From Oscheius dolichura (lineage: Eukaryota > Nematoda > Chromadorea > Rhabditida > Rhabditidae): a stretch of 64,000 nt of DNA. A model generated the notes under the pieces. The model did no database searches. It was not told where the DNA came from and was given only the letters and a program-made list of their open reading frames with translations. The stretch is taken from assembly GCA_932521035.1 (NCBI GenBank), contig OW051495.1, forward strand, positions 2,604,001 to 2,668,000. Reading direction: 5' to 3'. How positions within the stretch are numbered: the first letter of the stretch is position 1; each line of letters begins with the position of its first letter. Below are positions 13,201-24,718 of this stretch, piece after piece. Both the position numbers and the translations under genes were made by a program.

Positions 13201-16200
13201 CTATTCTTCTTTGATACAAGACCCCTTCTATTTTCCCCTCCCATCCATCACACAGTAATTATTTTTTGGTGTATGACAGGTGGCTATTACCATGAGAGAC
13301 GGGTCATTGTTACCGAAATGGACCACTGTTACGGATTATAGGTGACGGTGAGAGGGATAGCCGGAATAGAAAAAGCATAGATTTGATAGTCGGAAAAATA
13401 TATAGGAAAATTGAAACATATTGTATTTTGGCCAAATACAGTCCATTCAGACTGTTTCAAGAATGCTCTATATAACTGTACCGGCTTATCAATTATTAAT
13501 CATCCGTACTCAATTATTCCTATTGTCAATGTTGAATCTTCAAAGTCTACTGTCATCATAAGTTCTGGTTCGAGAGAGATCAAAAGCACCGATCCATTTT
13601 GTTTCGGCACATCTTCATAATATTTGAGTGAAGTAGCCTACTATGTGGTGGATCGGTTTCTCGCATGTTTCTTCCGTCAGGTCATAAAATTCTCTAGGAT
13701 TGGAGAAACAGAGAACATGTTGAGAGCCTTTGTTGGAGAGTAGCGTCAATTCCAACTGTCTTAATAGCCTCTTGTATAGTTACACTGTTTTCAGGAATAG
13801 TCCTCCCCGGGCTCTCCTACTGCCTTTCCATTTTCTCATTCTAGAAAAGGACAGGAATATTAGTGTTCTACCAAATCTAGATAAACTACTGGTAACAGCA
13901 TCTACACTACTTCATAATCTATAAGTTGAAAATACATTACCGTAAAGAAAAGCGAGAAAAAAGAATCATCAGAAGAAAGTAAAAGAGATTTGAATTGTTT
14001 CGGTGCCGCTTTGAATAGCTCCAGAGATTCTGTCCCACTGATCACTTACATTCGTCACAATTTCAATCACTAGAGCCAAATTCATCCGAGACCGGAATGC
14101 TGTAATTGGATAGAAAAATGAGTATTTCACCCCGTCCTTATAACCCTTCCTGAGAAATGTATGCGTTGCTGTCATAGGTTGAATTTCTTTCTCCTCTACA
14201 ACAAACGGCCATCTGCCCGAGGTGTTCCCTTCGTCTCGAGCCCGGTGGCTCCTTCTAGGGAGTGGGTGTGCCCTAAGGGGGGCGTGGTGACAAGCAGCAA
14301 TCGATGTCGTCGTGTGTCTGCCGTCGTGCTCCGTCCGTCCGTCGCCCGCCCGTCCTCCTCGCCCCGTAGATGGTTTAATCCGCCACCTGGCCCCCTCCCC
14401 CGCTTGACCTCATCTCCCGGTGTGTGTGACCATCTGTCTGTCCCCTTCTCCTCCTCCCCTTCTCCTCTTCATTTTCCCCCCTACCGGGCCCGGGTGCTTT
14501 CGCCTTCATCGGTGGCTTTAGTGTATCGCAACTAACTAAGGCACGCGGTGAATGCCAAAGCCCGCGGCCCCCTCGTCCCCTTCGTCCCGCCAAATTCAAA
14601 AACACCGTGGCCCTTATAAAATGAGCGCGGCTAATCAGACTCCCTCTCTCGCTCGCTCTCGACGGAGCCCAGAGCGCAGCGATCAATCTGCCCCTCTCTC
14701 GGCCCCCCGGACCCTCAGGGCAAGTAATTCGTTCGACAGAAAAAAAGGAGGCGAACACTTTTGGAACCGGGGAGAGAAATTCCCTCTGTAATTGAAGAAA
14801 AGATTGTCTCGTGATTTGAGAGGGATCCAAACAACTTTGTTTTTGAGACGACGAGGCAGATCCACGAGGGATCAACAACCACAAAAGGTAATATTATTCT
14901 CCCGTTTGGTTTCAGCTACCGTATGAAAAGGAGCGGTAAGTGGAATTCTTATTGGGAAGCTCGATAGGTTAAAAATGATAGAACTTTCAATTTTCTAGAA
15001 GAAGAGGCGGCCGGATACAGTTTTCCATGCGCGGCGCACCCGTAAAATGTCGGCAGCTGAACGATCTTTTGAATCGCGGGTGAAATGAACAGGGCGCCGT
15101 GCTGCCGAGAACGTACGGGTGGTGCCGGTGCATCACTGAAACTGTACCGAATCAGAGGGCTTCCCCCTTTTTATGGAGATCTAAAATGTTTCGAGGATTT
15201 CTTATATTGTATACCGGCGCATCAAGCTAGTTACTCAAATCTGTGTCATCTACAAAAAATCTCCCTTTCCCCATTTCTTGAAGTCTCGTTGATTCCCTAC
15301 TCGCTCTCTCCGCTGGCCTCCGGCGTTGGCCTCCCTCCCTAAAAGCAGTGAGGCTGACTTCCGTCGCTCGTCGATATATTCTAATGAAGAACCTCTGTGT
15401 GAGCTGCGCTTTCACCGGCCCGTCTCTCACCCTCTCAATAATTAGTTAGCCCGACCCGAAAGAATGACAAATTCTCTGGGGCTAATTTACGGGAGCGGGG
15501 CAGGGAGGGTTAGCATTAATTGGGGGGATCTGACAGCACCTGCAGAGGGGTCGGGCCGGATAGGGAGAGATAAGTAGCGGGACAGGGAAAAGAGGATTAG
15601 CGGGGGGACACGAACACCTGGGAAGTCATTTTGGGGGAGAGAGACCGGGGGGAGGAACACCTGGCTGGATTTGGAGGGGACACATAACAGTGGTCGTAAG
15701 AAATTAATAACGTCGAAAGCGAAAAACTTCTTCAGACAGGGAATTCCGCGGAGGTACGATATCCGCACCATCCAAATCACTCAAATGATGGCTTAACGTG
15801 TTCGCCATAATCTGCTGAACAACTTTGCAATACAAAATTTTTCACGAGAACGTAGGCGTAGCGAGTTACAACCGGGAGGTCTTCTACCCGAGCTTTTAGT
15901 CCGGGTAAAATTTTGCCACCCGGGAGGCTGCCGGGTAGGTCGAATTTTACCCGGGTATTTAATTTCTTACCAAATTTTTACCCGGATGGCTGTCTACCCC
16001 GGGGGAGGCACCCGGGCGCGCCCGGTGGTTAATTTCTTACGGCCACATAACACTCTCGGGACAGACGACGCTCTAATTTTGAAGTTGACGAGGTTTTTTA
16101 GAATTCCTTATGACTACCGGCCAAAACAATAAAATCTGTCTGATCAAAAACTTCGCTATATGAGGAAAAGGAGTTTTGTAGGCTTTGGCTTGAATTTAAG

Positions 16201-19200
16201 TAAGAAATTCTATTCACGAAGAGATTTGAAACCAGCCACCTATCTTCAATCTACAGCTTTCGTCTTTGGCGAAATAAGCAGATGGTACAATTCGTTGAAA
16301 GATGGATCATCGTGTGAGGTGGTCTTATTTGGAACACGGGTAAATAGTAGTGGGGGAATTATTCGGAGCTTATGCCACTTGATGAACAACTGTAAAACAG
16401 ACAACTTGGGCCGTTATCAATGCTCACAGTTAGAGAAACAGAAAGATTCGACTGGTCAGGTTTTATTCGTCCGTCCAATCTTTTTCGGCTGTCACGTTCC
16501 TAACGCGGCCAAAGGCCGCCGGAGGCATACTAGTTCGTACAGAATAAAGCAGTTGTAAAGTTTGGAACTTTAGAAATTCGTGAAGAACAATACTGTCTAG
16601 ACCCCGTGGATAAGTTACAGCGCGCCACTTTTTTAGGACTGACCAAAACAGAATAAAATTCGAACATCTACTTTTCCAAAGGGAATTTTCGCAGTTTTAG
16701 CTTCGATTTAAGAACGCTAACTTATCCATTGAGTTGTTGGGTCTGCGTTCGGTTTCATATTTTCCACATACAATAACTGTTTCGAGAAGTCTCCATCAAT
16801 TCATGAATTAGAGTAATTTCAAGATGAATCACCTTATCCCCGCCGGCAGATGCAATTCTACTCCTTTCGAATGGCTAATTGGCCGCTAAACGAGTGATAA
16901 TTGGCGCCGACAAGGCGAATTCTGTCCATCTGGACTTGGAAGTAGGACGGGGGCAACACCTGCCGTGGAGATGTCTCCCAGGGACACGAATATCCTCCTT
17001 TTGTATAAGGGGATCAGTCGGGAAAGGGAGACGGTAAACACTCGCCATCCCGCAAAAGGATACCAATTACAGATAGTCACCACGAGCCGGGAGAGCCAGC
17101 TGCCGGTGCAGATGCCGTGGCCAATTACCCGGTGACCATGTCGGGACAGGCAGCGGCGACAGATGGACGGCTAGACGGCATAAACAGCCGGATCCCGTTC
17201 TGATCGGATTTGATTGCTTTTTTGACACGGAGAGCGAAACAGATTGGGGGGGGGGGGGGTTTCTCGGTGGAGATAGAGAGAACTGTAAATCAAGAACAAG
17301 AGTGAGATAAGTAGCCAAAAGTTAAATTTTCAATATTTTGGTAGTCTAAGTAACAAGGTAGCTAAAAGATCCTTTGTTGCTCCAATTGAATCCGGTTTCG
17401 ATTAGCAAAAAACAATAAGTCACGGGGCACTTTCTATATATCTTTTCGCCAAAATTAGCAGTGTTCAAAGCTTCAAAAGTAGGATAAAACGAAAGTAAAT
17501 CATTTCTTCCAATCTCTGGGAAATAATTTCAACTTTCAATGAACAGCACCGTCCAGTAGCAAGAACTTTGAGATGTGATCCTTCTCGGATACAATACTTG
17601 AAAATGTTAATATTTCGGCCCCCAGCTGAATGCACCGGTGTTCTATTATACCGTTTGAAAGGTGCCATCCACGTAAACTCATTGATTAGAATCACATGAA
17701 ATGCCGTTTCTTACAGTATATTTCTTCTCCAATAAAGTAAATTCAATGTTTTAGAGACATGCTAAAATGAAGGCAAATCTTATCATTCAGTCAATCTTAC
17801 TGTGATCAAATTGCCTCTCAATGTACCAACCGTTAGCTAAACGCGTTCACGATACCAACTTCTTGTTATATGTTCGAAACCAATGTTTTACTGACCGTAT
17901 TTAGCAGCCAAGTGTAGCGGAGTGTTGCCCATCTCGTCCTTCATCCCGACCAGGCTCTTGTCCCATTCCAGTAGTTGTCTAACCGTCTCCGTCCGCCCGT
18001 TCCTCGCCGCCAGATGGAGTGGCGTCTCTTCGTCCTCATTCAGCTTGTCCACCGCTGCTCCACTCGCTTGTAGAATCTATAACTTCTCCCTTATCTCGCT
18101 ACCAATTGCCAATAATTACCACACACGTCTCCAAGTATCCATTGTTACAGACGACGTGCATCGGGGTGTTCTGGTTGTGATCCGACTGGTTGACCATTAT
18201 GTGGAGAGGTGTATGGACCAGAGTTCCGCTTCCATCCAACGCCAGACGGAGAGATTTGTGCGGGTTTTGGGAATGGGCCAACTTGTCCAACAAATACTGG
18301 AAATACGCTATGTTTCAGGGTTTCTATAAAGGTTGAGCCATTCTATACCAGGTGTTATATCTTCCAAGACCCAAAATACAGTAATCTTCCCCCGTACCTC
18401 CAAGCTCTTGAATGAGTTATATTTGGCGGCGATGTAGACAACGGACCGGCCGTCGTGGTCCCTCTCGCCGATGTCCGCCCCACACTCGTCTATCAACGTC
18501 TTCACCGCGTCCACGGCCTCCCGGTAGGAGGCGGCCAGCAGCAGCGGAGTCAGTCCCCATTCGTCTCGAGCGTTGAGACTATCCGTCTGAAATTTCGACA
18601 TTTTTTGGGGGGAATTGTTTTGATTTTGGTAGAAAAGGCAGTAAGAAAAGAAAAGGCAGTAAGAATGGCTGTACTTTGATGATAATATATATTTCTACAG
18701 TAATCCGTGTAAGAAAAGGTTTCTGTTCATTTAGAATTCCCGCTCTCATTGTCGCCCCAAGGAGACGCTCTCCCCGTCGAAGAGTAAACAAATAGATGAT
18801 GATATTGGAGGGCATGAAAGGCAGCCTAATTAGATTGATGAGACTTTTTGATGAGCAATCTCATAGCGAGGGGATAGGGGAGCGGCGGAGACGGGAAGAG
18901 GAAGGGGAAAATAGAGGAAATCACTATCCTAAAAAGAGAAACTCAAAGAAACCCTGTGGTTTGACAGGAATGTACAAAAAGAGGATGATATTTTGAAGAG
19001 TCAAACCGCTGCACTTTTTAAAGGAAACATCTGATTCACATCCCCGCTCTCCTTTCTCTGCGGAGTTCAAGTGGTGCAGTTGAATCTGCTGCATGAGATT
19101 GTCATCTTCCCTTCAACAAATTTGCCCGTTCATTCAAACCACCGCAATTTGTTCCCACAGGTGATCCATAAATAATGAGCCTCGTTTTTGGAAGTTTTTT

Positions 19201-22200
19201 TTACTTAGTCGGTAGAAGAGGGGAATAAATGAGCTGGGCGGAACACATAAAATTGTGGATTCAACAAAAAAAATTCAACAAAATTGAAGGAACGGATAAA
19301 AGCGCTAGGCGAAACAGATGAAATTGTAATTTTTGCTTCAATAGATCTTCTCACCTATCGGTAAACATAAAGGGGGAGCCCACAGCTCGCCGCGGAAGAA
19401 GAGAGGTCAACGCGACAGTGGTCGTGCCAGGACCAGTGCAATTTTTGCTCTTCGGCCAATTCAACTTTGTCGAAGTCGGCGAGACAAAACGACACATTTT
19501 TACTTTTTTATGTAAATTGCATTCGATCCAGAATGTTCGAAAGAGCCGGAAGTAATTTTTGGGGGTGATGGAAATGTGCCATTGAAAAGAAATTGAGTTT
19601 TTTGAGTTTTTCAATATCAAATCCTAAACAGATTTTAGTGAGAAAATTACTTCCTGATCAGTATTTTTTTCTGTATCGAATGAACCCAAGAACACGAAAA
19701 ATGAGTATCTAGATAAGGCTGCCAGACGTCGACAAAGTTGGATACCGTAATTTGAAGAACAAAAAGCCCGGCCGTTTGCTGTTTACGCACTGTTTTTGTC
19801 CACCTCTTCAGTTTCGAGAACTTTATGATATTCTTTGAGCATTTGTTACTCAAAACTGTGACATCCAATTTTTTTTCTTCTTTGCGGCAATCAATTAGGC
19901 ACTTTATGGGGAACATTTTGAGTTATCAACGAAAGAATATCATGGTAAAAAGTTATTTTTGGGTCATTCCGGAACAAAATGCACTCATTTACGTTTTATT
20001 TCAAACTTTGCTGTGTTTGATTATTTTTTCGTTTATTTTATAGTATTTCGGGGTCGACAAGACACGAGAAATGGTCAGAAATACATAAAAATGCATAGAA
20101 ACGGCAATAGCATTTGAGCACTGCGCGAATTTTTAGACCTTTAAGGTGTTGGCCTCGGCGAGCTGTGAGCCTTTCATTAAAAAAATATCAGAAACTGTAA
20201 GATGGTGTGACTGAGAAAGGACTAAAGAAACGTTTTTGTTTTGACTTATCTACTAATTGCGAAACAATTCTGCCCCTGCACTAACGTGACCTTTCGACCG
20301 TGATTTGATCCCAAACACTCACAAAGTTACTACTGTAACCCCATTTTCTCTTTTCTATGAGAGTTTCGATGGGAACAGAACTACGGTAACCTTGTTGGAA
20401 AAAAGCGGCTTTTGAAGATGAAGTGGAAAGTAGAAACATTTGGAATAAATGGATAGAAGAGTTGATGCCCCAGCTTCAATTATAAAACAATCCAATTTTC
20501 TTCAGAGAGAATTCCTCAAAACAGAAAACCTCGGGTTACGGGCAGCAGTTGGCTGACGTCACGAAGGGGACTCTTTTCTCTTCAAAATGTTAGATCTTCC
20601 ATGGATCAGATTCAATTGTTTTTTGGCTGCTGGGAGGGGAGGATGTCTACTTCCAAATGCTATCCACAAGACATTTTCCACTACCTTTTTTTGTTGGTTT
20701 TTAGGGGCAAGAAAGTGAAAAAGAGAGGAACTCGGTCGAATGGGGTGTTATTTGATGGGGAATCGTATAGAGAACCTTAGTTTGTTCTTTATTTTCACTT
20801 CTCCCCAGTTTGAGCGGAGATACAGGCTCTCGACTGCCCGCCTCGATAATTCTCCCCTTCCCCCAAGCCCGTTCCCTGGTCTATTCGAGTTGAACCCCGT
20901 TCAGTGATCATTTTCAACTTTGAAGCTCTGTAACTTTCTTCCGGATTAAAATTTTGAAGAGGAGACAACAAACTAAGGTTCTTTGTTGAATTCCCCGTCG
21001 AACGATACCCCATTCGACCGGGTTCCTCTCTTTTTCACTTTCTTGCCCCTAAAAACCAACAAAGAAAGGTATTGGAAAATGTCTTGTGAATAGCATTTGG
21101 AAGTAGACATCCTCCCCTCCCAGCAGCCAAAAAACAATCGAATCTGATCCATGGAATATCTAACATTTTGAAGAGAAAAGAGTCCCCTTCGTGACGTCAG
21201 CCAGTCGAATAAGGCAGGTGGGATTGTAATGGTTTTCTCGGCTCGCTTGACATTTGTAAATCTGCTTTTTCGATATATGGTCTCACAACGAATTTACACG
21301 TCGATTCATATAGAAATGGCATACAAAATATTTCGAATGAGCCCAGAAATAGAAGTCACCTTTGACCCGAAATAACTTTCTTCTAGTTTCGAATCCAATT
21401 TAAAGCGTTGCTATGTTGGCTTGTTCTCGATCTGATCGTTGAACGAAGGCCGAATTCATCATTATCCTCCACTCCAATTCCTCAAATATTCCCTACCCTA
21501 ACATCTTGTGACGTCAGCCGTACAATAACAGTACCAGTTCTTGCCTGAGAAAGTTTTCCCAGTTTCACCTCTCTTATAAGAACAGCTCCAGCTATTTATT
21601 TTCATTGCACGGAAACAGAGACTCCCAAAAGAACTCAATGTATCCCTTTTGGCACCTAGTAATCGTAAGAATCATGCGCATCTATTTGGAGGAATAAAGA
21701 TTCCCGAGGAATGTAATGCGAATCTCTGTCAATCGATGGTTTTAATCCTCTCTTGGAACATAAATAGATCTCTTTTCAATTTAGCCAGCGAGCTGCCCCT
21801 AACTCTTCGCATAAATAGTCCTATTTCTCTAGATAATGAGGGTCTCGATACGATTATCCTTCTATAGCTGATACCGTACCCCTTTCACCTGCGCATCTGG
21901 GGAAGACGACATGAACTGGAGGCTTCTTCTTCTAGTGAAGTCACCCGAGTACCCTTTGTTTCGGGAGTTTCTTATAACTTTTGACCACTACATTAAAAAT
22001 CGTTCGGCCATTTCTTTCATAATATTTCCAAAAAAAAGAGGGACTCACATCCAATTCTATAAGATATTTGACCACCGCCGCGTGGTTGTTCCTCGCCGCC
22101 AGATGTACCGGCAGTCGTCTATTCGAGTCTTCCTTCTTGTGATCCGCCTTGGCCTATAATTTCCCTTCTCTCCCCTTCCTTTGCCCTCTCCCTACCTCTA

Positions 22201-24718
22201 CGAGAATCTTCACCACGTCCAGATTTCCTTTGGCTGCTGCCGCATGGAGTAGCCACTGCTCCTTACCCGTGTGGCTGATCTGTCCAATGTGCTGGAGGAT
22301 CAGCTCCGCCGTGCCGGCATTTCCTCCCTCCACCGCCAGGCAGAACGGCGTATTCCCTTCGTTGTTTTGTTGTTGGAGGAACTGTTTCTTCCGACTGCCG
22401 GCTAGAATTAGTTTCTCTTTTAAAATAGTCAAACCCCCCGTCCCACCTTTGTGCATCAACGACGTGAGTGTCTGATCCTTCCCGTGAAACGCGGCGATAT
22501 GAAACGCGGTGCTCTTGTCGCTCGGCCTGACCAGAGCCAGGTCGGCTCCCTTCATCAACAGAAACTGGGCGACACTGTCCGAACCGTAGGTACAGGCCGT
22601 CAGAAGGGCAGGGATCATCTTCAGATAGTCCGGGTCGTTGGGGTCCGGGTTGACGGCTGCCCCCATCTCGACGAGGGCCTCTGCCGCCGGGAGGTTGTCC
22701 TTCATCGCGGCGTAGTGCAGCGGTGTCATGTAGTAGATCGTCTTCGGGTCCAGCATACTGTAATTTCTCAATGTTCAACCATTTGGATAAACCAACACTC
22801 CGTTCTTGATTAGTAAAAAGATGATTTTCTTGGCGGGAACCTCGTCCGAGTCCGGATCCTTGGTCCCTTCGGGCAGTGACCTGGTCGAGTGTTTGTACCT
22901 TTCCCTCTTCTCCTCCCGACTCGTCGATACCGTCGCCTCGACCTTACAATACTTGGCTGTCATGTGGAGGGGAGTCATCATCTCGTCCGAGTAGACATTG
23001 CCGTCGGCTCCCCGGTGGAGAAGCTCCTTCACGATGTCGACTCGGCCGTAACGGGCAGCGAAGTGGAGGGCTGTTATCTGGAAGCTAATCGTATAGGCTC
23101 CTGAAGCCAAAAAAGAGCCGAAAGAACGTCTAGCTCGGAAGAGCGCCGTTGTTCTTTGTTTCTCGTGTCCTCCCAGAGTATCCCGCTCCCTCCCCTCTAT
23201 CCCAACAAAATGCTTTCATTGTTTCGGTTATGTTTTTAAAAGGACCAGCTCAGTTACTCTCTGATTCAAATTTGTAAACTGGCATTTTCCAACAACTAGC
23301 CTTATCATCATCAGCCGCGTTGACTAGATCCGGGTATTTCGTCAAGAGATCCACCAAATTCCGGCAGTTTCCATCCCTGGCATACTGAAAATTCTCTCAT
23401 TTCCTTTTCAACATCCTCCAAAACCTGATGAAGTAGTAATTTCACGTTGTTCAGGTCAACTTCCTCATTTGTCTTCCTAACATCGTCGTCTAGTAATAAA
23501 CCTGAAACTCTTCATTATTTCCGGTTATTTTTAGAGGATTCCCGAATTTGGATGCCCTAGAAAGGAGGGAATAGCTCTGTCGCGGGAGATTTGCCCTCCG
23601 GGCCGGACGACGGGCAGAAGACGACCGCATACAAAAGGCGACAAGGGAGGGACATTTGATGGTATGCAAAACCCGGGAGAGGGAGGGAGCCGGCTCGTAT
23701 TCGGCCAACTTTATATCACTAACCAAACACCGACACCTCCCTTGAGTCATACCTTTATGGCTTCTTTTACTCCTATTTTTCGACACATACCGAAGAAGAA
23801 ACAGTATTTTACCTTTGTTTTGCTTTTATCTAGTGATTTTGAAATATGAAGAGAAGGTCTATCGAAAAAATGAGTAAATCTGCTGGTTTCCACAAGTGTG
23901 ATTCACTTTTACTTCATTTTTACTGCAATGTTCAAAATTCAAGAAGAGAACAACACTTCACTTTGTCTCCTCTATCTAATGAATGTGGAACATGATAGAT
24001 TTGACGTGTTAGGTGACCGGAGAAGTTTGGCTAGACCTTCGTCAAATACAAGCATTCAAGATTGCCAAAACCGTCTCTAATTCTCTTGGCTCTCTTTTAT
24101 GATGCTTTTAGTTGTTCAAAAAACGCGAATACGTGTCAGTACTCGTCTTGTTTGGAGTATAATATCTAGAGCATGAGAATTTGTGCGGACGACCGTAAAC
24201 TACTCAACTTTGTTACGAATCCATAACTCCTGATTTTATGAATAATGAGCAGTTTAGCTTGTATTTTCCCTATCCCCCTAATAGATCTCCCCCTCTCCTT
24301 TAGCCCACCTCGAAATGGGTGGTTGAATAATAAAACTTTATGAATTTCGATTGGAGAATTTATGTTATGAACTGTTTGATATGAGATACATTGCCCATCG
24401 TTTCATTTCCAAAAAAATAACATTAAAAAATGGCTCACGTCTGTGTAAAGTGACTCCTAGTAGCTGGTACATTCATAAAACGAACGTCAGCGAGGACTAG
24501 TCACAAAATTGTGCGCCTATATACGAATTCCCACGGTCGTTTTCAGTCCGAAGAAATGTTATTTTCCTTCTTTTCTCCGTGTTTCTCAATAAAATGAAGT
24601 TTCCGTCCCCCTAGGGCCATTCCCAATAACTCAGCCTACCCCTAAAAGTAGCCGGCGGCGGGGCGCTGTCTTTTCTGGCCGTTTCATCTATCAGCGGTAT
24701 TCGAGACGAGAAATCCAT
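7250..24718 (-). CDS. trpa-1: TRPA-family cation channel with N-terminal ankyrin repeats
   Basis: Nineteen coding exons: 24640-24718, 23425-23501, 23301-23384, 22797-23077, 22196-22757, 22049-22153, 18398-18586, 18123-18296, 17896-18076, 12185-12480, 10671-10858, 10427-10628, 9427-9882, 8923-9002, 8757-8877, 8618-8715, 7738-7897, 7505-7696 and 7250-7426. The total is 3702 nt (1233 aa) with every phase matching. Residues 50-740 carry ankyrin repeats (ITALHFAARYGR, MTPLHYAAMKDN, ETPLHLAARNGR, NTPLHLAAKYG). S1-S4 span about 830-985, S5 about 988-1025, the pore helix and loop follow (MMIGEFEF, near 1041-1048), and S6 is LLMNLLVGLAVGDI near 1082-1095. The tail (1177-1232) looks like a coiled coil. 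The family forms tetrameric non-selective cation channels for chemical, thermal or mechanical sensing. Introns after exons 3 and 15 use GC donors. Codons mostly end in G/C. Confidence 0.93.
8021..8575. repeat. Degenerate short intronic repeats in TRPA intron 16
   Basis: At 8021-8047, 8411-8445 and 8545-8575 the pattern CTACTTAT(T/C)(C/T)CNNNNNTGAAAC recurs, with a weaker copy near 8203-8231. On the other strand this reads GTTTCA followed by ATAAGTAG. A related copy lies near 47627-47660. Confidence 0.45.
9003..9426. other. TRPA intron 13
   Basis: AT-rich intron between the S1-S3 exon and the S4 exon. Nothing else is recognised. Confidence 0.7.
9883..10426. other. TRPA intron 12
   Basis: Intron joining the pre-S1 linker exon and the S1-S3 exon. 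No supported feature inside. Confidence 0.7.
11000..11019. repeat. Poly-G tract (20 G)
   Basis: Uninterrupted run of 20 guanines in TRPA intron 10 (10859-12184), with G-quadruplex potential. A second run of about 14 G lies at 17246-17259 in intron 9. Confidence 0.9.
11440..11690. repeat. Dispersed repeat, copy A
   Basis: Shares long collinear similarity with 18918-19160. Both contain a block reading 'GATCACTATC(T/C)TAAAAAGAGAAACTCAA', then 'TGTGGTTTGACAGGA', then 'CTGCATGAGAT' and 'TTGTTCCCA'. Lies in TRPA intron 10. Confidence 0.7.
14615..14621 (+). promoter_or_regulatory. TATA-box-like element of a nested plus-strand unit
   Basis: TATAAAA stands in a GC-rich, CpG-containing island (14160-14890) inside the TRPA intron. 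About 265 nt downstream is a good donor (AAAAG|GTAATA at 14887). Then come an acceptor, a tiny exon-like segment ending GAGCG|GTAAGT near 14937, and another acceptor near 15000. This suggests a spliced plus-strand transcript, but I could not define a convincing coding frame. Confidence 0.35.
15682..16054. mobile_element. MITE-like element with terminal inverted repeats and target-site duplication
   Basis: Left terminus GGTCGTAAGAAATTAA (15692-15707) and right terminus TTAATTTCTTACGGCC (16029-16044) are 16-bp inverted repeats with one mismatch. They are flanked by ACATAACAGT (15682-15691) and ACATAACACT (16045-16054), an exact 8-bp direct repeat within a 9/10 match. The body is 353 bp with no transposase. 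Its right half is full of CCCGGG-centred palindromes such as TTACCCGGGTA. TSD size and TIRs fit a non-autonomous hAT-like transposon; that assignment is inference. Confidence 0.75.
18918..19160. repeat. Dispersed repeat, copy B
   Basis: Second copy of the repeat at 11440-11690, same orientation, with small indels. Lies in TRPA intron 6. Confidence 0.7.
19377..20171. mobile_element. Non-autonomous TIR element
   Basis: Termini GAGCCCACAGCTCGCCGCGG (19377-19396) and CCTCGGCGAGCTGTGAGCCT (20152-20171) are imperfect inverted repeats. About 755 bp separate them with no transposase-like frame. The internal 3' part (TTTATAGTATTTCGGGGTC, then AAATGGT and AAAAATGC(A/C)TAGAAA) resembles the interior of the element at 37349-37745. 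Confidence 0.55.
20551..21204. mobile_element. Foldback (long inverted repeat) element
   Basis: Left arm 20551-20788 and right arm about 20970-21204 are near-complementary over some 235 bp: GGCTGACGTCACGAAGGGG opens the left arm and CCCCTTCGTGACGTCAGCC closes the right. The loop is about 180 nt. Transcribed within TRPA pre-mRNA it would form a long hairpin. Confidence 0.8.
23385..23424. other. Short TRPA intron 2
   Basis: A 40-nt GT-AG intron between exons 2 and 3, typical of the small intron class here. The next intron (23078-23300) appears to start with GC at AAG|GCTAGT. Using that GC donor gives the continuous ankyrin repeat DDDK-ITALHFAARYGR. A GT site four bases later gives a longer, less ankyrin-like insertion. 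Confidence 0.6.
23502..24639. other. TRPA intron 1
   Basis: Separates the first coding exon (start MDFSSRIPLID) from exon 2. No supported internal feature. Confidence 0.65.

Larger units (their letters stand above)
12481..17895. other. TRPA intron 9 (5.4 kb), mostly repeat and regulatory sequence
   Basis: Separates the ankyrin exons 17896-18076 and 12185-12480. It contains a GC-rich promoter-like segment (14160-14890), a MITE-like element (15692-16044) and a 14-G run. Open frames such as 16160-16558 match no family I know. Confidence 0.6.
18587..22048. other. TRPA intron 6 (3.5 kb) with repeats
   Basis: Separates exon 22049-22153 from exon 18398-18586. It carries dispersed repeat copy B (18918-19160), a TIR element (19377-20171) and a foldback element (20551-21204). 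No gene was recognised. Confidence 0.6.

Noticed and set aside
16160-16558. 132-aa plus-strand frame in a TRPA intron
   Set aside because: No splice signals, promoter or recognisable domain; composition like the surrounding intron.
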